Assembly (NCBI RefSeq): GCF_013410345.1
Contig: NZ_JACCFJ010000001.1
Span: 3,447,001 to 3,511,000 of the forward strand
DNA length: 64,000 nucleotides
Direction: 5' to 3'
Source: Saccharopolyspora hordei
GTDB taxonomy: Bacteria > Actinomycetota > Actinomycetes > Mycobacteriales > Pseudonocardiaceae
Shown here: positions 51,732 to 61,362 of the stretch, piece after piece
Numbering within the stretch: the first letter of the stretch is position 1
How the letters are laid out: each line of letters starts with the position of its first letter
The notes under the pieces: generated by a model
What the model saw: only the letters and a program-made list of their open reading frames with translations
Database searches by the model: none
What the model was told of the DNA's origin: nothing
Program-made: the position numbers and the translations under genes

Positions 51732-51826
51732 CTGGTCGCTCCCCACAGCGTCCGGGAACCGGCCCGGTGCTCGACCGGACCGGAGCTCACCCGTCCCGGC
51801 TTCCCCGATCCGGAGATCCTCATGCC

Positions 51827-52795
51827 TCAGTGGGGAGTGCGGAAGCTCACCGCGACCACCGCGCCGACCGCTGCCGCCGCGACGCCGAACCGGCGGGGGC
51901 CGGACACCGCCACGCGGCGGCGGAACACGTCGTAGCCCGACTCCACGACGCGGTCCAGGATCTCGCCGTAGAGCGTGAACGCGGTCCGCACGCACGGGCG
52001 GGACCGGGGTGCGAGCAGCGCGATGCCGGGCTCCGCGCTCCGGTAGAGCGCCCGGGTGCGCGCGACCTGGTCGGCCAGCGCCTGGCGCACCCGGCGGTCG
52101 GGGCGACCGGTGCGACGGCACCACGCCAGCCGCTCGCGGTCCACGCCGAACGCGGCCAGCTCGTCCAGCGGCAGGTAGACCCGCCCGCGGTCGAGGTCCT
52201 CGGCGACGTCGCGCAAGAAGTTCGTCAGCTGGAACGCCTTGCCCAGCTCGGCGGCGTAGGGGGCGGCGTCGGCGGCGGGGCACACCGTGCCGAACACCGG
52301 CAGCAGCTGCAGCCCGATGACCGCGGCCGACCCGTGCACGTAGGCGTCCAGCGCGGCGCGGGTGGGGTAGTCGCGGACGGTCAGGTCCATCCGCATCGAC
52401 GCCATGAAGTCGGTGAACAGCGCGGGGTCGATGCCGTGCCGCGTGGTGGTGTCGACGAGCGCGGCGAGGACCGGGTGCTCGCTGCGCCCGGAGCGCAGGC
52501 CGGCCCGCAGCTCGCCGTCGAGCTCGTCGACCGCCCGCCGGCGCTCGGCCACGCTGCGCGGACCGGTGTCGTCGACGATGTCGTCGACCCACCGGGCGAA
52601 CCCGTACAGCGCGTGCACGGAGGGGCGCTGGGCCGGGGTCAGCAGGCGGGTGGCGAGGAAGTAGGTGCGGCCGTGCTGCGCGTTGAGCGCCCGGCACCGC
52701 CGGTAGGCGGCCCGCAGGTGCGTCGGGATGCGGGCGGCGTCGAGCTCGCGGCGCACTGCCGCCGACGCCCTGCTGCCCGTGTCCACGCCGGTCAT
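51827..52795 (-). CDS. crtB: Squalene/phytoene synthase family protein
   Basis: A 322-residue prenyl-condensing enzyme with both Asp-rich motifs: [15 protein letters not shown] (near residues 63-77) and [20 protein letters not shown] (near residues 180-200). It condenses two prenyl diphosphates head-to-head to phytoene or squalene. No crtE, crtI or shc is adjacent, so the product is open. ATG at 52795 is used; a GTG one codon upstream is possible. Confidence 0.87.
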   Translation of the reverse strand: MTGVDTGSRASAAVRRELDAARIPTHLRAAYRRCRALNAQHGRTYFLATRLLTPAQRPSVHALYGFARWVDDIVDDTGPRSVAERRRAVDELDGELRAGLRSGRSEHPVLAALVDTTTRHGIDPALFTDFMASMRMDLTVRDYPTRAALDAYVHGSAAVIGLQLLPVFGTVCPAADAAPYAAELGKAFQLTNFLRDVAEDLDRGRVYLPLDELAAFGVDRERLAWCRRTGRPDRRVRQALADQVARTRALYRSAEPGIALLAPRSRPCVRTAFTLYGEILDRVVESGYDVFRRRVAVSGPRRFGVAAAAVGAVVAVSFRTPH

Positions 52796-52899
52796 CACAG
52801 CACACGGCGTGCGCGGGCGTGCGCACGGTGGCCGCCCGCGGTGAACCCCGTCACTCAGGACGTCCGATGAGGACGGTCGTCCGCCGTGCCCCCGGGACC

Positions 52900-53541
52900 T
52901 CACCGGTCGAGCCCGCTCTCGGCGATGGCCTCGTCCAGCCCGTCGAGCAGCACGACCCCGAGCGTGTTCGCGACCGATCCGGTCGCCAGCTCGGTGCGCA
53001 ACCGCCGCGCCAGGGACCGGACGCGGTCGGTGTCCGGGGTCTGCTGCTGGGCGGCGTCGCGGAGCTCGCGGGCGGTCGCCTCGATCTCCACGGTGTCGCC
53101 GTAGCGGGCGTGCACCGTGGGCAGGGTCAGCAGCACCACCCTCGCCACCCGGGTCAGCCCGGAGCAGTCGACGCGTCGCGGCGCGGTCTCCACCGACGAC
53201 CGGGCGCGCGGCACGGCGTTCTCGGGCGGGTCGTCGAGCACCGCCACCGAGTTCGACCGCGCCCACGACGAGATGTCCCCACCGTGCCGGCCGGCGCAGA
53301 TCAACCCGGAGCCGGTGAGCCCGGCCCGCGCCGGGGCGCCCCGGTGCCCGACCCCGCTGGTGGCGACCAGGTCGCGCTCCCGCAGCTCCTCCACCACGTC
53401 GGCCAGCTCGCTCCACGACGGCTGGACCGCGGCGGCCTTCGCCGCCGGGCTGTCGAAGAAGTCCGCGACCTCCGGCCGGAACCGGTGGTCCTCGTAGAGG
53501 TACCGCAGGAAGGCGCGAGCGATCGAGTCGAGCCGGGACAC
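52900..53541 (-). CDS. Hypothetical protein with possible N-terminal winged helix
   Basis: A 213-residue protein. Residues ~1-75 ([55 protein letters not shown]) fit a winged-helix pattern; the rest ([20 protein letters not shown]) is helical and unassigned. GTG start with GGAGG six bases upstream. Confidence 0.6.
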   Translation of the reverse strand: MSRLDSIARAFLRYLYEDHRFRPEVADFFDSPAAKAAAVQPSWSELADVVEELRERDLVATSGVGHRGAPARAGLTGSGLICAGRHGGDISSWARSNSVAVLDDPPENAVPRARSSVETAPRRVDCSGLTRVARVVLLTLPTVHARYGDTVEIEATARELRDAAQQQTPDTDRVRSLARRLRTELATGSVANTLGVVLLDGLDEAIAESGLDR

Positions 53542-53971
53542 AGTCGCCTCCAAGTGGGTGCTCGTTCGCGGAACCCGGGCGAGGGGGAGGGAAGTGCCGC
53601 GGCACGGTCGGACCGGCGGTCGGCGCGTCACGTCACCCCGCGAGTGCCTGCGCTGTCCCCAGTCCAGCGGATCCACCGCGGCGACCGCGGGCCTGGAATC
53701 GGCCACGACCCCACGAAGGGTAAGCGGGGGGCGGGCGAGATCGCAGGGGACTTTCGTCACCCACAGGCTGGTTCCCGCACCACGCGGGGATTTCCGCGCA
53801 CCGCCGGCCGCGCGCGGGCGGGGACCGCCGGCCGCGACCACCCCGGCCACGGCCGGCGGCCGACGCGGGGGGATCCCCTCTGCGTCCCGCCCGCGTGTGG
53901 GTGCTCCAGAACACCCACGTGGTCGAGACCCACCGGGTCGGCGGGCGTGACGCGAGTCGGTGGGAGCTCTT
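53542..53971. other. 430-bp gap without a supportable gene; hairpin near paaR end
   Basis: No coding frame with a ribosome site is seen. GTGGGTG (53897-53903) pairs with CACCCAC (53912-53918) across an 8-base loop, 54 bp beyond the paaR stop, and may terminate the paaI-paaK-paaR transcript. Confidence 0.45.
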
Positions 53972-54592
53972 TCAGGACGGGTCCGGCGACCCGGTGCGGA
54001 GGCCGTCGAAGGCGATCTTGGTCACCGCGTCGGCGACCTGCTCGGCGCGCAACCCGCGGCTCGGCTTGTACCACTCGATGATCGAGTTCACCATGCCGAA
54101 CAGCAGACGCGTGGTCAGCGACGGGTCGACGTCGGGCCGGATGCTGCCCTCGGCCTCGGCCTGCTTGACCAGGTCGCTGACCATGAGGTCGAACTCGCGG
54201 CGGCGGGCCAGCGCCTGGCGCTCGACGCGGGTGTTGCCGCGCACCCGCAGCAGCAGCGTGACGAACGGCAGCTCGGCCACCAGCACCTCGATGCTGCGGC
54301 GCACGACGTGCTCGAGCCGGTCGATGGCCCGGCCGGTGGTGGAGGCCTCCTCCTCGAGGACGGCGAACAGCGCGTCCAGCGCCCGGTTGACGCTCAGCCG
54401 CAGCAGCTCGTCCTTGCCGGAGACGTGGTAGTAGATCGCCGACTTGGTGATGCCGAGGCGCTGCGCGAGGACCTCCATGCTGGTGCCCTCGTACCCGCGT
54501 TCGTTGAACACGCGCACCGAGACGTCCAGCAGCCTGCCGAGGTCGTAGCCCGGTCGACCTCGGCGGTTCCCCCGCGCAGCGCTTCCAGCCAT
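53972..54592 (-). CDS. paaR: TetR family regulator of phenylacetate degradation
   Basis: A 206-residue TetR protein: LLDVSVRVFNERGYEGTSME, VLAQRLGITKSAIYYHVSGK, DELLRLSVNRALDALF and a C-terminal MVNSIIEWYKPSRGLRAEQV, as in actinobacterial PaaR. It follows paaK with a 37-bp gap and is probably autoregulated through a motif at 54617-54631. Phenylacetyl-CoA is the usual inducer. Confidence 0.88.
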   Translation of the reverse strand: MAGSAARGNRRGRPGYDLGRLLDVSVRVFNERGYEGTSMEVLAQRLGITKSAIYYHVSGKDELLRLSVNRALDALFAVLEEEASTTGRAIDRLEHVVRRSIEVLVAELPFVTLLLRVRGNTRVERQALARRREFDLMVSDLVKQAEAEGSIRPDVDPSLTTRLLFGMVNSIIEWYKPSRGLRAEQVADAVTKIAFDGLRTGSPDPS

Positions 54593-54616
54593 GATCCGAG
54601 TATCGCAGTCGGCTCG

Positions 54617-54631
54617 ACCGGACGTTCGGTC
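54617..54631. promoter_or_regulatory. Putative PaaR site upstream of paaR
   Basis: ACCGGACGTTCGGTC matches the sites at 56430-56444 and 56567-56581 (consensus ACYGACYGTTCRTTC) in 11 of 15 positions and lies 25 bp upstream of the paaR start, overlapping the paaK stop. Confidence 0.5.
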
Positions 54632-55970
54632 AGGACCGCCGCCGGTCGACGACGCGCCGCAGCTTGCCCACCGAGCGCTCCAGCGTGTCCGGGTCCTCCA
54701 CGGCGACCTCGGTGCTGATCCCGACGCCGTCCTTGATCGCTCGCGCCAGCTCGGCGGCGGCCGCCTCCCGGCGGGGCGCGGGGCAGTCGGCCCGAGCCTC
54801 CACCCGCACCGTCATCCGGTCCATCCGCCCCTCCTTGGTGAGCACCAGCTGGAAGTGCGGGGAGAGCCCCTCGGTGCGCAGCACGAGCTCCTCGATCTGG
54901 GTGGGGTAGACGTTCACGCCGCGCAGGATGATCATGTCGTCGCTGCGGCCGGTGATCTTGGCGATCCGCCGCATCGGCCGCGCGGTGCCCGGCAGCAGCC
55001 GGGTCAGGTCGCGGGTGCGGTAGCGGATGATCGGCATGGCCTCCTTGGTCAGCGAGGTGAACACCAGCTCGCCCTCGCTGCCGTCGGGCAGCACCTCCTC
55101 GGTGAACGGGTCGATCACCTCGGGGTAGAAGTGGTCCTCCCAGATGTGCGGGCCGTCCTTGGTCTCCACGCACTCGTTGGCGACCCCCGGGCCCATCACC
55201 TCGGACAGCCCGTAGATGTCGACCGCGTCCAGGTCCAGCCGCTCCTCGATCTCCTGGCGCATCTGCTCGGTCCAGGGCTCGGCGCCGAGCACGGCGGTGC
55301 GCAGCGAGGTGCTGCGCGGGTCCACACCCTGCCGCTCGAACTCGTCGATGAGGGTGAGCAGGTAGGACGGCGTGACCATGATGATCTCGGGCTGGAAGTC
55401 CTGGATGATCTGCACCTGGCGGGCGGTCATGCCGCCGGAGGCGGGGATGACCGTGCAGCCCAGCCGCTCGGCGCCGTAGTGCGCGCCGAGCCCGCCGGTG
55501 AACAGCCCGTAGCCGTAGGCGACGTGCACCCGGTGCCCGGGCCGGGCGCCCGCCGCGCGCAGCGAGCGCGCCACCAGGTCCGCCCAGGTCCGCAGGTCCC
55601 CGTCGGTGTAGCCGACCACCGTCGGCGTGCCGGTGGTGCCGCTGGAGGCGTGCAGCCGGCGGACCTGGTCCAGCGGGACCGCGAACATCCCGTACGGGTA
55701 GTTCTCCCGCAGGTCCTGCTTGGTGGTGTGCGGGAACTTCGCCAGGTCGGCGAGGCTGCGGCAGTCCTCCGGCCGGACCCCGGCGCGGTCGAACTTCTCC
55801 CGGTACAGCGGCACGTTCTCGTAGGCGTGCCGCAGCGTCCACTGCAGCCGTTCCAGCTGCACCGCGGCCAGCTCGTCGGCCGAGTACCGCTCCGCCGGGT
55901 CGAGCTCGGCCGGGGACGGCGCGGTGCCGAGCCGGCGTGGTGCGGAGTGCGCCTCGGTGGTCGCGGTCAT
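54630..55970 (-). CDS. paaK: Phenylacetate-CoA ligase
   Basis: A 446-residue acyl-adenylating enzyme: HASSGTTGTPTVVGYTDGDL is the AMP-binding P-loop, VDIYGLSEVMGPGVANECVE and DMIILRGVNVYPTQIEELVL are standard PaaK blocks, and VGKLRRVVDRR at the C-terminus carries the catalytic lysine. It activates phenylacetate to phenylacetyl-CoA, the first step of the pathway. Start overlaps the paaI stop by 4 bp. Confidence 0.93.
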   Translation of the reverse strand: MTATTEAHSAPRRLGTAPSPAELDPAERYSADELAAVQLERLQWTLRHAYENVPLYREKFDRAGVRPEDCRSLADLAKFPHTTKQDLRENYPYGMFAVPLDQVRRLHASSGTTGTPTVVGYTDGDLRTWADLVARSLRAAGARPGHRVHVAYGYGLFTGGLGAHYGAERLGCTVIPASGGMTARQVQIIQDFQPEIIMVTPSYLLTLIDEFERQGVDPRSTSLRTAVLGAEPWTEQMRQEIEERLDLDAVDIYGLSEVMGPGVANECVETKDGPHIWEDHFYPEVIDPFTEEVLPDGSEGELVFTSLTKEAMPIIRYRTRDLTRLLPGTARPMRRIAKITGRSDDMIILRGVNVYPTQIEELVLRTEGLSPHFQLVLTKEGRMDRMTVRVEARADCPAPRREAAAAELARAIKDGVGISTEVAVEDPDTLERSVGKLRRVVDRRRS

Positions 55971-56410
55971 CGCAGTCCTCCCTCGGACTCGCTGGTCGGT
56001 GCTGCGCCGATCGATCGGCTGTGCCCGCGGAACTCGGCGATCAGCTCCTCGCCGCGGTGCACGGAGACGTCGTAGATGCCGCTGCGCCCGTAGCGGGTGC
56101 GCTCCACCGCGCGGGCAACGAGCTCGTCGCCGAGCCGCGCCGGGCGGACGAAGGTGATGTCCGCGCGAGCCGCGACGGTGGTCGGGCCGTGGCTGTTGCA
56201 GGCACAGGCGAAGGTCGTGTCGGCCAGCAGGAAGATGTAGCCGCCGTGGGCGATCCCGTGGCCGTTGACCATCGTCTCGGTGATCGTCATCCGGGCGCGG
56301 GCGGTGCCGCTGCCGACGTCGAGCAGTTCGATGCCCAGCGCCTGTGACGCGCGGTCGTCGTCGAACATCGCCTGGGCCGGGTCGCGCCTCGTCGCGCTGG
56401 GTTCCTGCAC
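55967..56410 (-). CDS. paaI: Acyl-CoA thioesterase PaaI
   Basis: A 147-residue hot-dog thioesterase: VNGHGIAHGGYIFLLADTTF, ACACNSHG with the catalytic region, and ADITFVRPARLGDELVARAV. It relieves CoA sequestration by hydrolysing phenylacetyl-CoA epoxide-type dead-end esters. First gene of the minus-strand paa operon; GTG start. Confidence 0.9.
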   Translation of the reverse strand: MQEPSATRRDPAQAMFDDDRASQALGIELLDVGSGTARARMTITETMVNGHGIAHGGYIFLLADTTFACACNSHGPTTVAARADITFVRPARLGDELVARAVERTRYGRSGIYDVSVHRGEELIAEFRGHSRSIGAAPTSESEGGLR

Positions 56411-56429
56411 TCTGCACCGCCTCGGGACT

Positions 56430-56444
56430 GAACGAACAGTCAGT
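56430..56444. promoter_or_regulatory. Putative PaaR operator, paaI side
   Basis: GAACGAACAGTCAGT, reverse complement ACTGACTGTTCGTTC, matches the site at 56567-56581 except for three transitions. It lies 20 bp upstream of the paaI start. Confidence 0.6.
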
Positions 56445-56566
56445 CATTAATCCCGCCCGGCACGGGCCTGTCAAGAGCGACCGCCCGATGCGGCGTTCCT
56501 GGTTCGGTCAAGGCCGATTCCGCTGCTGCGGGGCTTCTGCGCGACGGGCGACCGTGCTACTTTCCC

Positions 56567-56581
56567 GAATGAACGGTCGGT
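56567..56581. promoter_or_regulatory. Putative PaaR operator, paaZ side
   Basis: GAATGAACGGTCGGT, reverse complement ACCGACCGTTCATTC, lies 49 bp upstream of the paaZ start. With the paaI-side copy it would let one repressor control both arms of the divergent cluster. Confidence 0.6.
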
Positions 56582-56630
56582 AAAACAATCGCGGCACCGG
56601 CGGTGTCCGGGCTGGAGGAGGTCGGGGTGC

Positions 56631-58673
56631 ATGGCTGCCCTGCGGAGCTACGTCAACGGTGACTGGCACACACCGACAGAGGACGGCGTACCGCTGCACG
56701 ACGCGGTGACCGGCGAGGAGGTCGCCCGGGTCTCTTCCGCGGGCGTCGACATGGCCGCGGCGCTGGAGCACGGCCGCACCCGCGGCGGTCCGGCGCTGGC
56801 GGAGCTGACCTTCCACCAGCGCGCCGCGCTGCTGAAGAGCCTCGCCTCCTACCTGCGCGAGCACCGGGACGAGCTCTACGCCCTGTCGGCGCGCACCGGC
56901 GCGACGCTCGGCGACTCCAAGTTCGACGTCGACGGCGGGATCGGCGTGCTGTTCGGCTACTCCAGCAAGGGGCGCCGCGAGCTGCCCAACAGCACCGTCT
57001 ACGTCGACGGTGCGGTGGAGCCGCTGGGCAAGGGCGGCACCTTCGTCGGCCAGCACGTCTGCACCCCGCTGCGCGGCGTCGCGGTGCAGATCAACGCCTT
57101 CAACTTCCCGGTGTGGGGTCCGCTGGAGAAGTTCGCCCCCGCGTTCCTGGCCGGCGTGCCCAGCCTGGTCAAGCCGGCCAGCCAGACCGCCTACCTCACC
57201 CACCGGCTGGTGGAGCTGATGATCGGCTCCGGGCTGCTGCCCGAGGGATCGCTGCAGCTGGTCTGCGGCAGCGTGGGCGACCTGTTCGAGCACCTCACCG
57301 ACCAGGACCTGGTGTCGTTCACCGGCTCGGCGGCCACCGGGCAGCGGCTGCGCACGCACCCGGTGGTGGCGGCGAACTCGGTGCGGTTCAACGTCGAGGC
57401 GGACTCGCTGAACTGCTCGGTCCTCGGCCCCGACGCCGAACCCGGCAGCGCCGAGTTCGACCTGTTCGTCAAGCAGCTGGTCACCGAGATGACGGTCAAG
57501 GCGGGGCAGAAGTGCACCGCCATCCGCCGGGCCCTGGTCCCGGCCGCCCGCGTGGACGACGTGATCGCCGCGGCCAAGGCACGGTTGGAGGAGGTCGTGG
57601 TGGGCAACCCGGCCAACCCCGAGGTGCGGATGGGCGCGCTGGCCAGCCTGGAGCAGCGCGAAGAGGTCCGGCGTTCGCTCAAGGCGCTGCTGGAGGCCGG
57701 GACCCTCGTGCACGGCGACCCCGACCACGTCGACGTCGTCGACGCGGACCCGGAGCGCGGCGCGTTCCTGTCCCCGCTGCTGGTCCGCTGCGACGACCCC
57801 GACCAGCCGCAGCCGCACGAGGTGGAGGCGTTCGGCCCGGTCAGCACGGTGATGCCCTACGACAGCACCGAGCACGCCGTCGAGCTGGCGCGGCGCGGCA
57901 AGGGCAGCCTCGCCGGGTCCGTGGTCACCGCAGACCGGGAGTTCGCCCGCGAGGTGGTGCTGGGCGCGGCGTCCCGGCACGGCCGGATGCTCGTGCTCAA
58001 CAGCGACGACGCCGCGGAGAGCACCGGGCACGGCTCGCCGCTGCCCGCGCTGGTGCACGGCGGCCCCGGCCGGGCTGGCGGCGGCGAGGAGATGGGCGGC
58101 GTGCGCGGCGTGCTGCACCACATGCAGCGGACCGCGGTGCAGGCCGACCCGGCGACGCTGACCGCGATCACCGGCCAGTGGGTGCCCGGCAGCCCGCGCA
58201 CCACCACCGACGTGCACCCGTTCCGCAAGCACCTGGAGGACCTGCGCATCGGCGACACGGTCGTCGCCGGGCCGCGCCGGGTGACCGAGGAGGACGTGGC
58301 GCACTTCGCCGAGTTCACCGGGGACACCTTCTACGCCCACACCGACGAGGAAGCCGCCCGGGCCAACCCGTTCTTCGACGGCAAGGTCGCGCACGGCTAC
58401 CTGGTGGTGTCCTTCGCCGCGGGCCTGTTCGTCGACCCGGACCCGGGCCCGGTGCTGGCCAACTACGGGCTGGAGAACCTGCGGTTCCTCACGCCCACCT
58501 ACCCCGGCGACGAGCTCACCGTGACCATGACCGCCAAGCAGATCACGCCCCGGGTCGGCGCCGAGCACGGCGAGGTCCGCTGGGACGTGGACGTCACCAA
58601 CCAGGACGGTGCCTCGGTGGCCAAGTACGACGTGCTCACCCTGGTCGCGAAGCGACCGGAGAACCAGGAGTGA
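56631..58673 (+). CDS. paaZ: Bifunctional oxepin-CoA hydrolase / aldehyde dehydrogenase PaaZ
   Basis: A 680-residue two-domain enzyme. The N-terminal aldehyde dehydrogenase (residues ~1-520) has [30 protein letters not shown] and [12 protein letters not shown] with the catalytic Cys. The C-terminal MaoC-type R-hydratase (~540-680) has [20 protein letters not shown] and [20 protein letters not shown]. The hydratase opens oxepin-CoA and the dehydrogenase oxidises the semialdehyde. First gene of the plus-strand operon. Confidence 0.95.
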   Translation: MAALRSYVNGDWHTPTEDGVPLHDAVTGEEVARVSSAGVDMAAALEHGRTRGGPALAELTFHQRAALLKSLASYLREHRDELYALSARTGATLGDSKFDVDGGIGVLFGYSSKGRRELPNSTVYVDGAVEPLGKGGTFVGQHVCTPLRGVAVQINAFNFPVWGPLEKFAPAFLAGVPSLVKPASQTAYLTHRLVELMIGSGLLPEGSLQLVCGSVGDLFEHLTDQDLVSFTGSAATGQRLRTHPVVAANSVRFNVEADSLNCSVLGPDAEPGSAEFDLFVKQLVTEMTVKAGQKCTAIRRALVPAARVDDVIAAAKARLEEVVVGNPANPEVRMGALASLEQREEVRRSLKALLEAGTLVHGDPDHVDVVDADPERGAFLSPLLVRCDDPDQPQPHEVEAFGPVSTVMPYDSTEHAVELARRGKGSLAGSVVTADREFAREVVLGAASRHGRMLVLNSDDAAESTGHGSPLPALVHGGPGRAGGGEEMGGVRGVLHHMQRTAVQADPATLTAITGQWVPGSPRTTTDVHPFRKHLEDLRIGDTVVAGPRRVTEEDVAHFAEFTGDTFYAHTDEEAARANPFFDGKVAHGYLVVSFAAGLFVDPDPGPVLANYGLENLRFLTPTYPGDELTVTMTAKQITPRVGAEHGEVRWDVDVTNQDGASVAKYDVLTLVAKRPENQE

Positions 58674-58675
58674 CC

Positions 58676-59647
58676 ATGACGACCACGGTGCAGTCCGAGC
58701 AGCTCGGCGAGGACGAGCTGCAGCGGCACTTCGACGAGCGGATCGCCCAGGACCAGCGCATCGAACCGCGCGACTGGATGCCGGAGGGCTACCGCAAGAC
58801 CCTGGTGCGCCAGATCGCGCAGCACGCGCACTCCGAGATCATCGGCATGCAGCCGGAGGGCAACTGGCTGACCAGGGCGCCGAGCCTGCGGCGCAAGGCG
58901 ATCCTACTGGCCAAGGTGCAGGACGAGGCCGGGCACGGCCTCTACCTGTACTCCGCCGCCGAGACGCTCGGCGTGGACCGGGCTGAGCTGACCGAGAAGC
59001 TGCTGGAGCGGCGGCAGAAGTACTCGTCGATCTTCAACTACCCGACGCTGACCTTCGCCGACATCGGGGTGATCGGCTGGCTGGTCGACGGCGCGGCGAT
59101 CTGCAACCAGGTCCCGCTGTGCCGCAGCTCCTTCGGGCCGTACGCGCGGGCGATGGTGCGCATCTGCAAGGAGGAGTCGTTCCACCAGCGGCAGGGCTAC
59201 GAGCTGCTGATGACGATGATGCGCGGCACCGAGGAGCAGCGGCGGATGGTGCAGGACGCCACCGACCGGTGGTGGTGGCCGTCGCTGATGATGTTCGGTC
59301 CGCCCGACGAGGACTCGCCCAACACCCAGCAGTCCATGGCGTGGCGCATCAAGCGGCACACCAACGACGAGCTGCGGCAGAAGTTCGTGGACATGACGGT
59401 CCCGCAGGCCGAGGCGCTCGGCGTCACGCTGCCCGACCCCGAGCTGCGCTGGAACCCCGAGCGCGGCCACTACGACTTCGGTGAGCCCGACTGGTCGGAG
59501 CTCAAGCGGGTGATCAGCGGTGGCGGGCCGTGCAACGAGCAGCGGCTGGCCCGGCGGCGGGCCGCGCACGAGGAAGGGCGGTGGGTGCGCGAAGCGGCGG
59601 CCGCCCACGCCGCCAAGCACGCCGCACGCGAGGAGGTCGCGCGATGA
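58676..59647 (+). CDS. paaA: Phenylacetyl-CoA epoxidase catalytic subunit A
   Basis: A 323-residue diiron oxygenase subunit: [40 protein letters not shown] (iron ligands in DEAGH), [16 protein letters not shown] (second ligand set). Together with PaaC it forms the core of the epoxidase. ATG starts 2 bp after the paaZ stop. Confidence 0.95.
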   Translation: MTTTVQSEQLGEDELQRHFDERIAQDQRIEPRDWMPEGYRKTLVRQIAQHAHSEIIGMQPEGNWLTRAPSLRRKAILLAKVQDEAGHGLYLYSAAETLGVDRAELTEKLLERRQKYSSIFNYPTLTFADIGVIGWLVDGAAICNQVPLCRSSFGPYARAMVRICKEESFHQRQGYELLMTMMRGTEEQRRMVQDATDRWWWPSLMMFGPPDEDSPNTQQSMAWRIKRHTNDELRQKFVDMTVPQAEALGVTLPDPELRWNPERGHYDFGEPDWSELKRVISGGGPCNEQRLARRRAAHEEGRWVREAAAAHAAKHAAREEVAR

Positions 59648-59955
59648 GTCCGGACGCCGAGGGGGGCGCGCCGCGCCCCTCGTGGCCGCTGTTCGAGGTC
59701 TTCGTCCGCGGCAAGCGGGGGCTCAACCACGTGCACGTGGGGTCGCTGCACGCCCCGGACGAGCAGATGGCGCTGCACAACGCGCGGAACCTGTACACCC
59801 GCCGCAACGAGGGCGTGAGCATCTGGGTGGTGCGGGCGGACGCGATCACCGCCTCCAGCCCCGACGAGAAGGACCCGTTCTTCGCACCCAGCGGGGACAA
59901 GGTGTACCGGCACCCGACGTTCTACCGGATCCCCGACGACGTCCCGCACATGTGA
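59644..59955 (+). CDS. paaB: Phenylacetyl-CoA epoxidase subunit B
   Basis: A 103-residue Paa[41 protein letters not shown] and [19 protein letters not shown] are near-invariant in the family. Its function in the epoxidase complex is bridging/structural. The start overlaps the paaA stop by 4 bp. Confidence 0.95.
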   Translation: MSPDAEGGAPRPSWPLFEVFVRGKRGLNHVHVGSLHAPDEQMALHNARNLYTRRNEGVSIWVVRADAITASSPDEKDPFFAPSGDKVYRHPTFYRIPDDVPHM

Positions 59956-59965
59956 GGTCGACCCG

Positions 59966-60850
59966 ATGTCGTTCGACAACGCCTACGAGGCGCTGACCAC
60001 CGCCGAGGGCGAGTCCCGCTGGGCCTTCGGCACCGGCTTCGACGATCCGCTGTCCGGTGTGGACACCACGCTGCCGGACGGCGTGGACGGCGCGGAGTTC
60101 GGCCGCTACCTGATGATGCTCGGCGACGACGCGCTCATCGCCGCGCAGCGGCTGATCGAGTGGGTCACCCGCGCACCGGAGCTGGAGGACGAGCTGGCGC
60201 TGGCCAACATCGCGCTGGACCTGCTCGGGCAGGCCCGGCTGCTGCTGTCCCGCGCCGGCCAGGCCGACGGCACCGGGCGCGGGGAGGACGAGCTGGCCTA
60301 CTTCCGCGACGAGCGGGAGTTCCGCAACGTGCGGCTGGTCGAGACGCCCAACGGCGACTTCGGGCACACCACCGCCCGGCTGCTGGTGTTCTCCACCTGG
60401 CGGCTGGCGCTGTTCACCCGGCTCGCCGACTCCCGCGACCCGGTGCTGGCCGCGATCGCGGCCAAGGGCGTCAAGGAGCTGGCCTACCACCGCGACTACG
60501 CGGCGCAGTGGACGGTGCGGCTCGGCGACGGCACCGAGGAGTCGCACGCCCGCGTGCAGCGGGGGCTGGACGAGGTGTGGCCGCTGGTCGGCGAGCTGTT
60601 CGTCCCGCACCAGACCGAGCTGCGGATGGCCGAGGCCGGTGTCGGCGTCGACCCGGCGCAGGTGCGCGCCGAGTTCGACGAGGTGGTCGACCAGGTCTGC
60701 GCGGCCGCGACGCTGCAGCGCCCGGACACCCCGCCGCTGGCCGGGGTCGGCGGGCGCGGCGGCCGCGACGGCATCCACACCGAGCACCTCGGCTACCTGC
60801 TGGCGGAGATGCAGAGCCTCGCCCGAGCGCACCCGGAGGCGACGTGGTGA
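59966..60850 (+). CDS. paaC: Phenylacetyl-CoA epoxidase structural subunit C
   Basis: A 294-residue ferritin-like subunit (PaaC): YLMMLGDDALIAAQRLIEWV, LANIALDLLGQARLLLSRAG, FGHTTARLLVFSTWRLALFT and KELAYHRDYAAQWTVRLGDG. It binds PaaA and the substrate CoA but lacks the diiron site. 10 bp after paaB. Confidence 0.93.
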   Translation: MSFDNAYEALTTAEGESRWAFGTGFDDPLSGVDTTLPDGVDGAEFGRYLMMLGDDALIAAQRLIEWVTRAPELEDELALANIALDLLGQARLLLSRAGQADGTGRGEDELAYFRDEREFRNVRLVETPNGDFGHTTARLLVFSTWRLALFTRLADSRDPVLAAIAAKGVKELAYHRDYAAQWTVRLGDGTEESHARVQRGLDEVWPLVGELFVPHQTELRMAEAGVGVDPAQVRAEFDEVVDQVCAAATLQRPDTPPLAGVGGRGGRDGIHTEHLGYLLAEMQSLARAHPEATW

Positions 60851-61362
60851 CGAGCACGCGATGCGACCTCGAGCGCGCCCGCGCGGTCGCCGAGTCGGTC
60901 ACCGACCCGGAACTGCCGGTGCTGACGCTGGCCGACCTCGGGGTGCTGCGCGACGTCGAGCTGACCGCGGACGGCGGGGTGGTCGTGTCGATCACCCCGA
61001 CCTACTCGGGCTGCCCGGCGATGCGCGAGATGCGCAGCGACCTGACGGACCGGCTGCACGAGGCCGGGTTCGCCGAGGTCGAGGTGCGGACGGTGCTGGA
61101 CCCGCCGTGGACCACGGACTGGATCAGCGAGGCCGGGCGGCGCAAGCTCGCCGACTACGGCATCTCCCCGCCCGGGGCCGCCCCGCGCCGGCCCGCCGGT
61201 CCGGTGCCGCTGACGCTGGCCCCGCCGCGCCCGCAGGCCCGCTGCCCCCGGTGCGGGTCTCCGGACACCGAGCGGGTGGCGCAGTTCAGCTCGACCGCGT
61301 GCAAGGCGTTGCACCGGTGCCGCGCGTGCCACGAACCCTTCGAGCACATCAAGGAGATCTGA
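60847..61362 (+). CDS. paaD: Phenylacetate degradation protein PaaD (Fe-S/MIP18-like)
   Basis: A 171-residue protein with an N-terminal MIP18/DUF59 domain (AESVTDPELPVLTLADLGVL, TPTYSGCPAMREMRSDLT) and a C-terminal zinc-ribbon-like CPRCGSPDT...CRACHEPFEHIKEI. It probably assists metal-centre assembly of PaaA. GTG overlaps the paaC stop. Confidence 0.92.
   Translation: MTSTRCDLERARAVAESVTDPELPVLTLADLGVLRDVELTADGGVVVSITPTYSGCPAMREMRSDLTDRLHEAGFAEVEVRTVLDPPWTTDWISEAGRRKLADYGISPPGAAPRRPAGPVPLTLAPPRPQARCPRCGSPDTERVAQFSSTACKALHRCRACHEPFEHIKEI

Noticed and set aside
53757-54074. Minus-strand frame of ~105 codons between paaR and the 213-aa gene
   Set aside because: Overlaps the paaR 3' end antisense in frame, with no motif or ribosome site.
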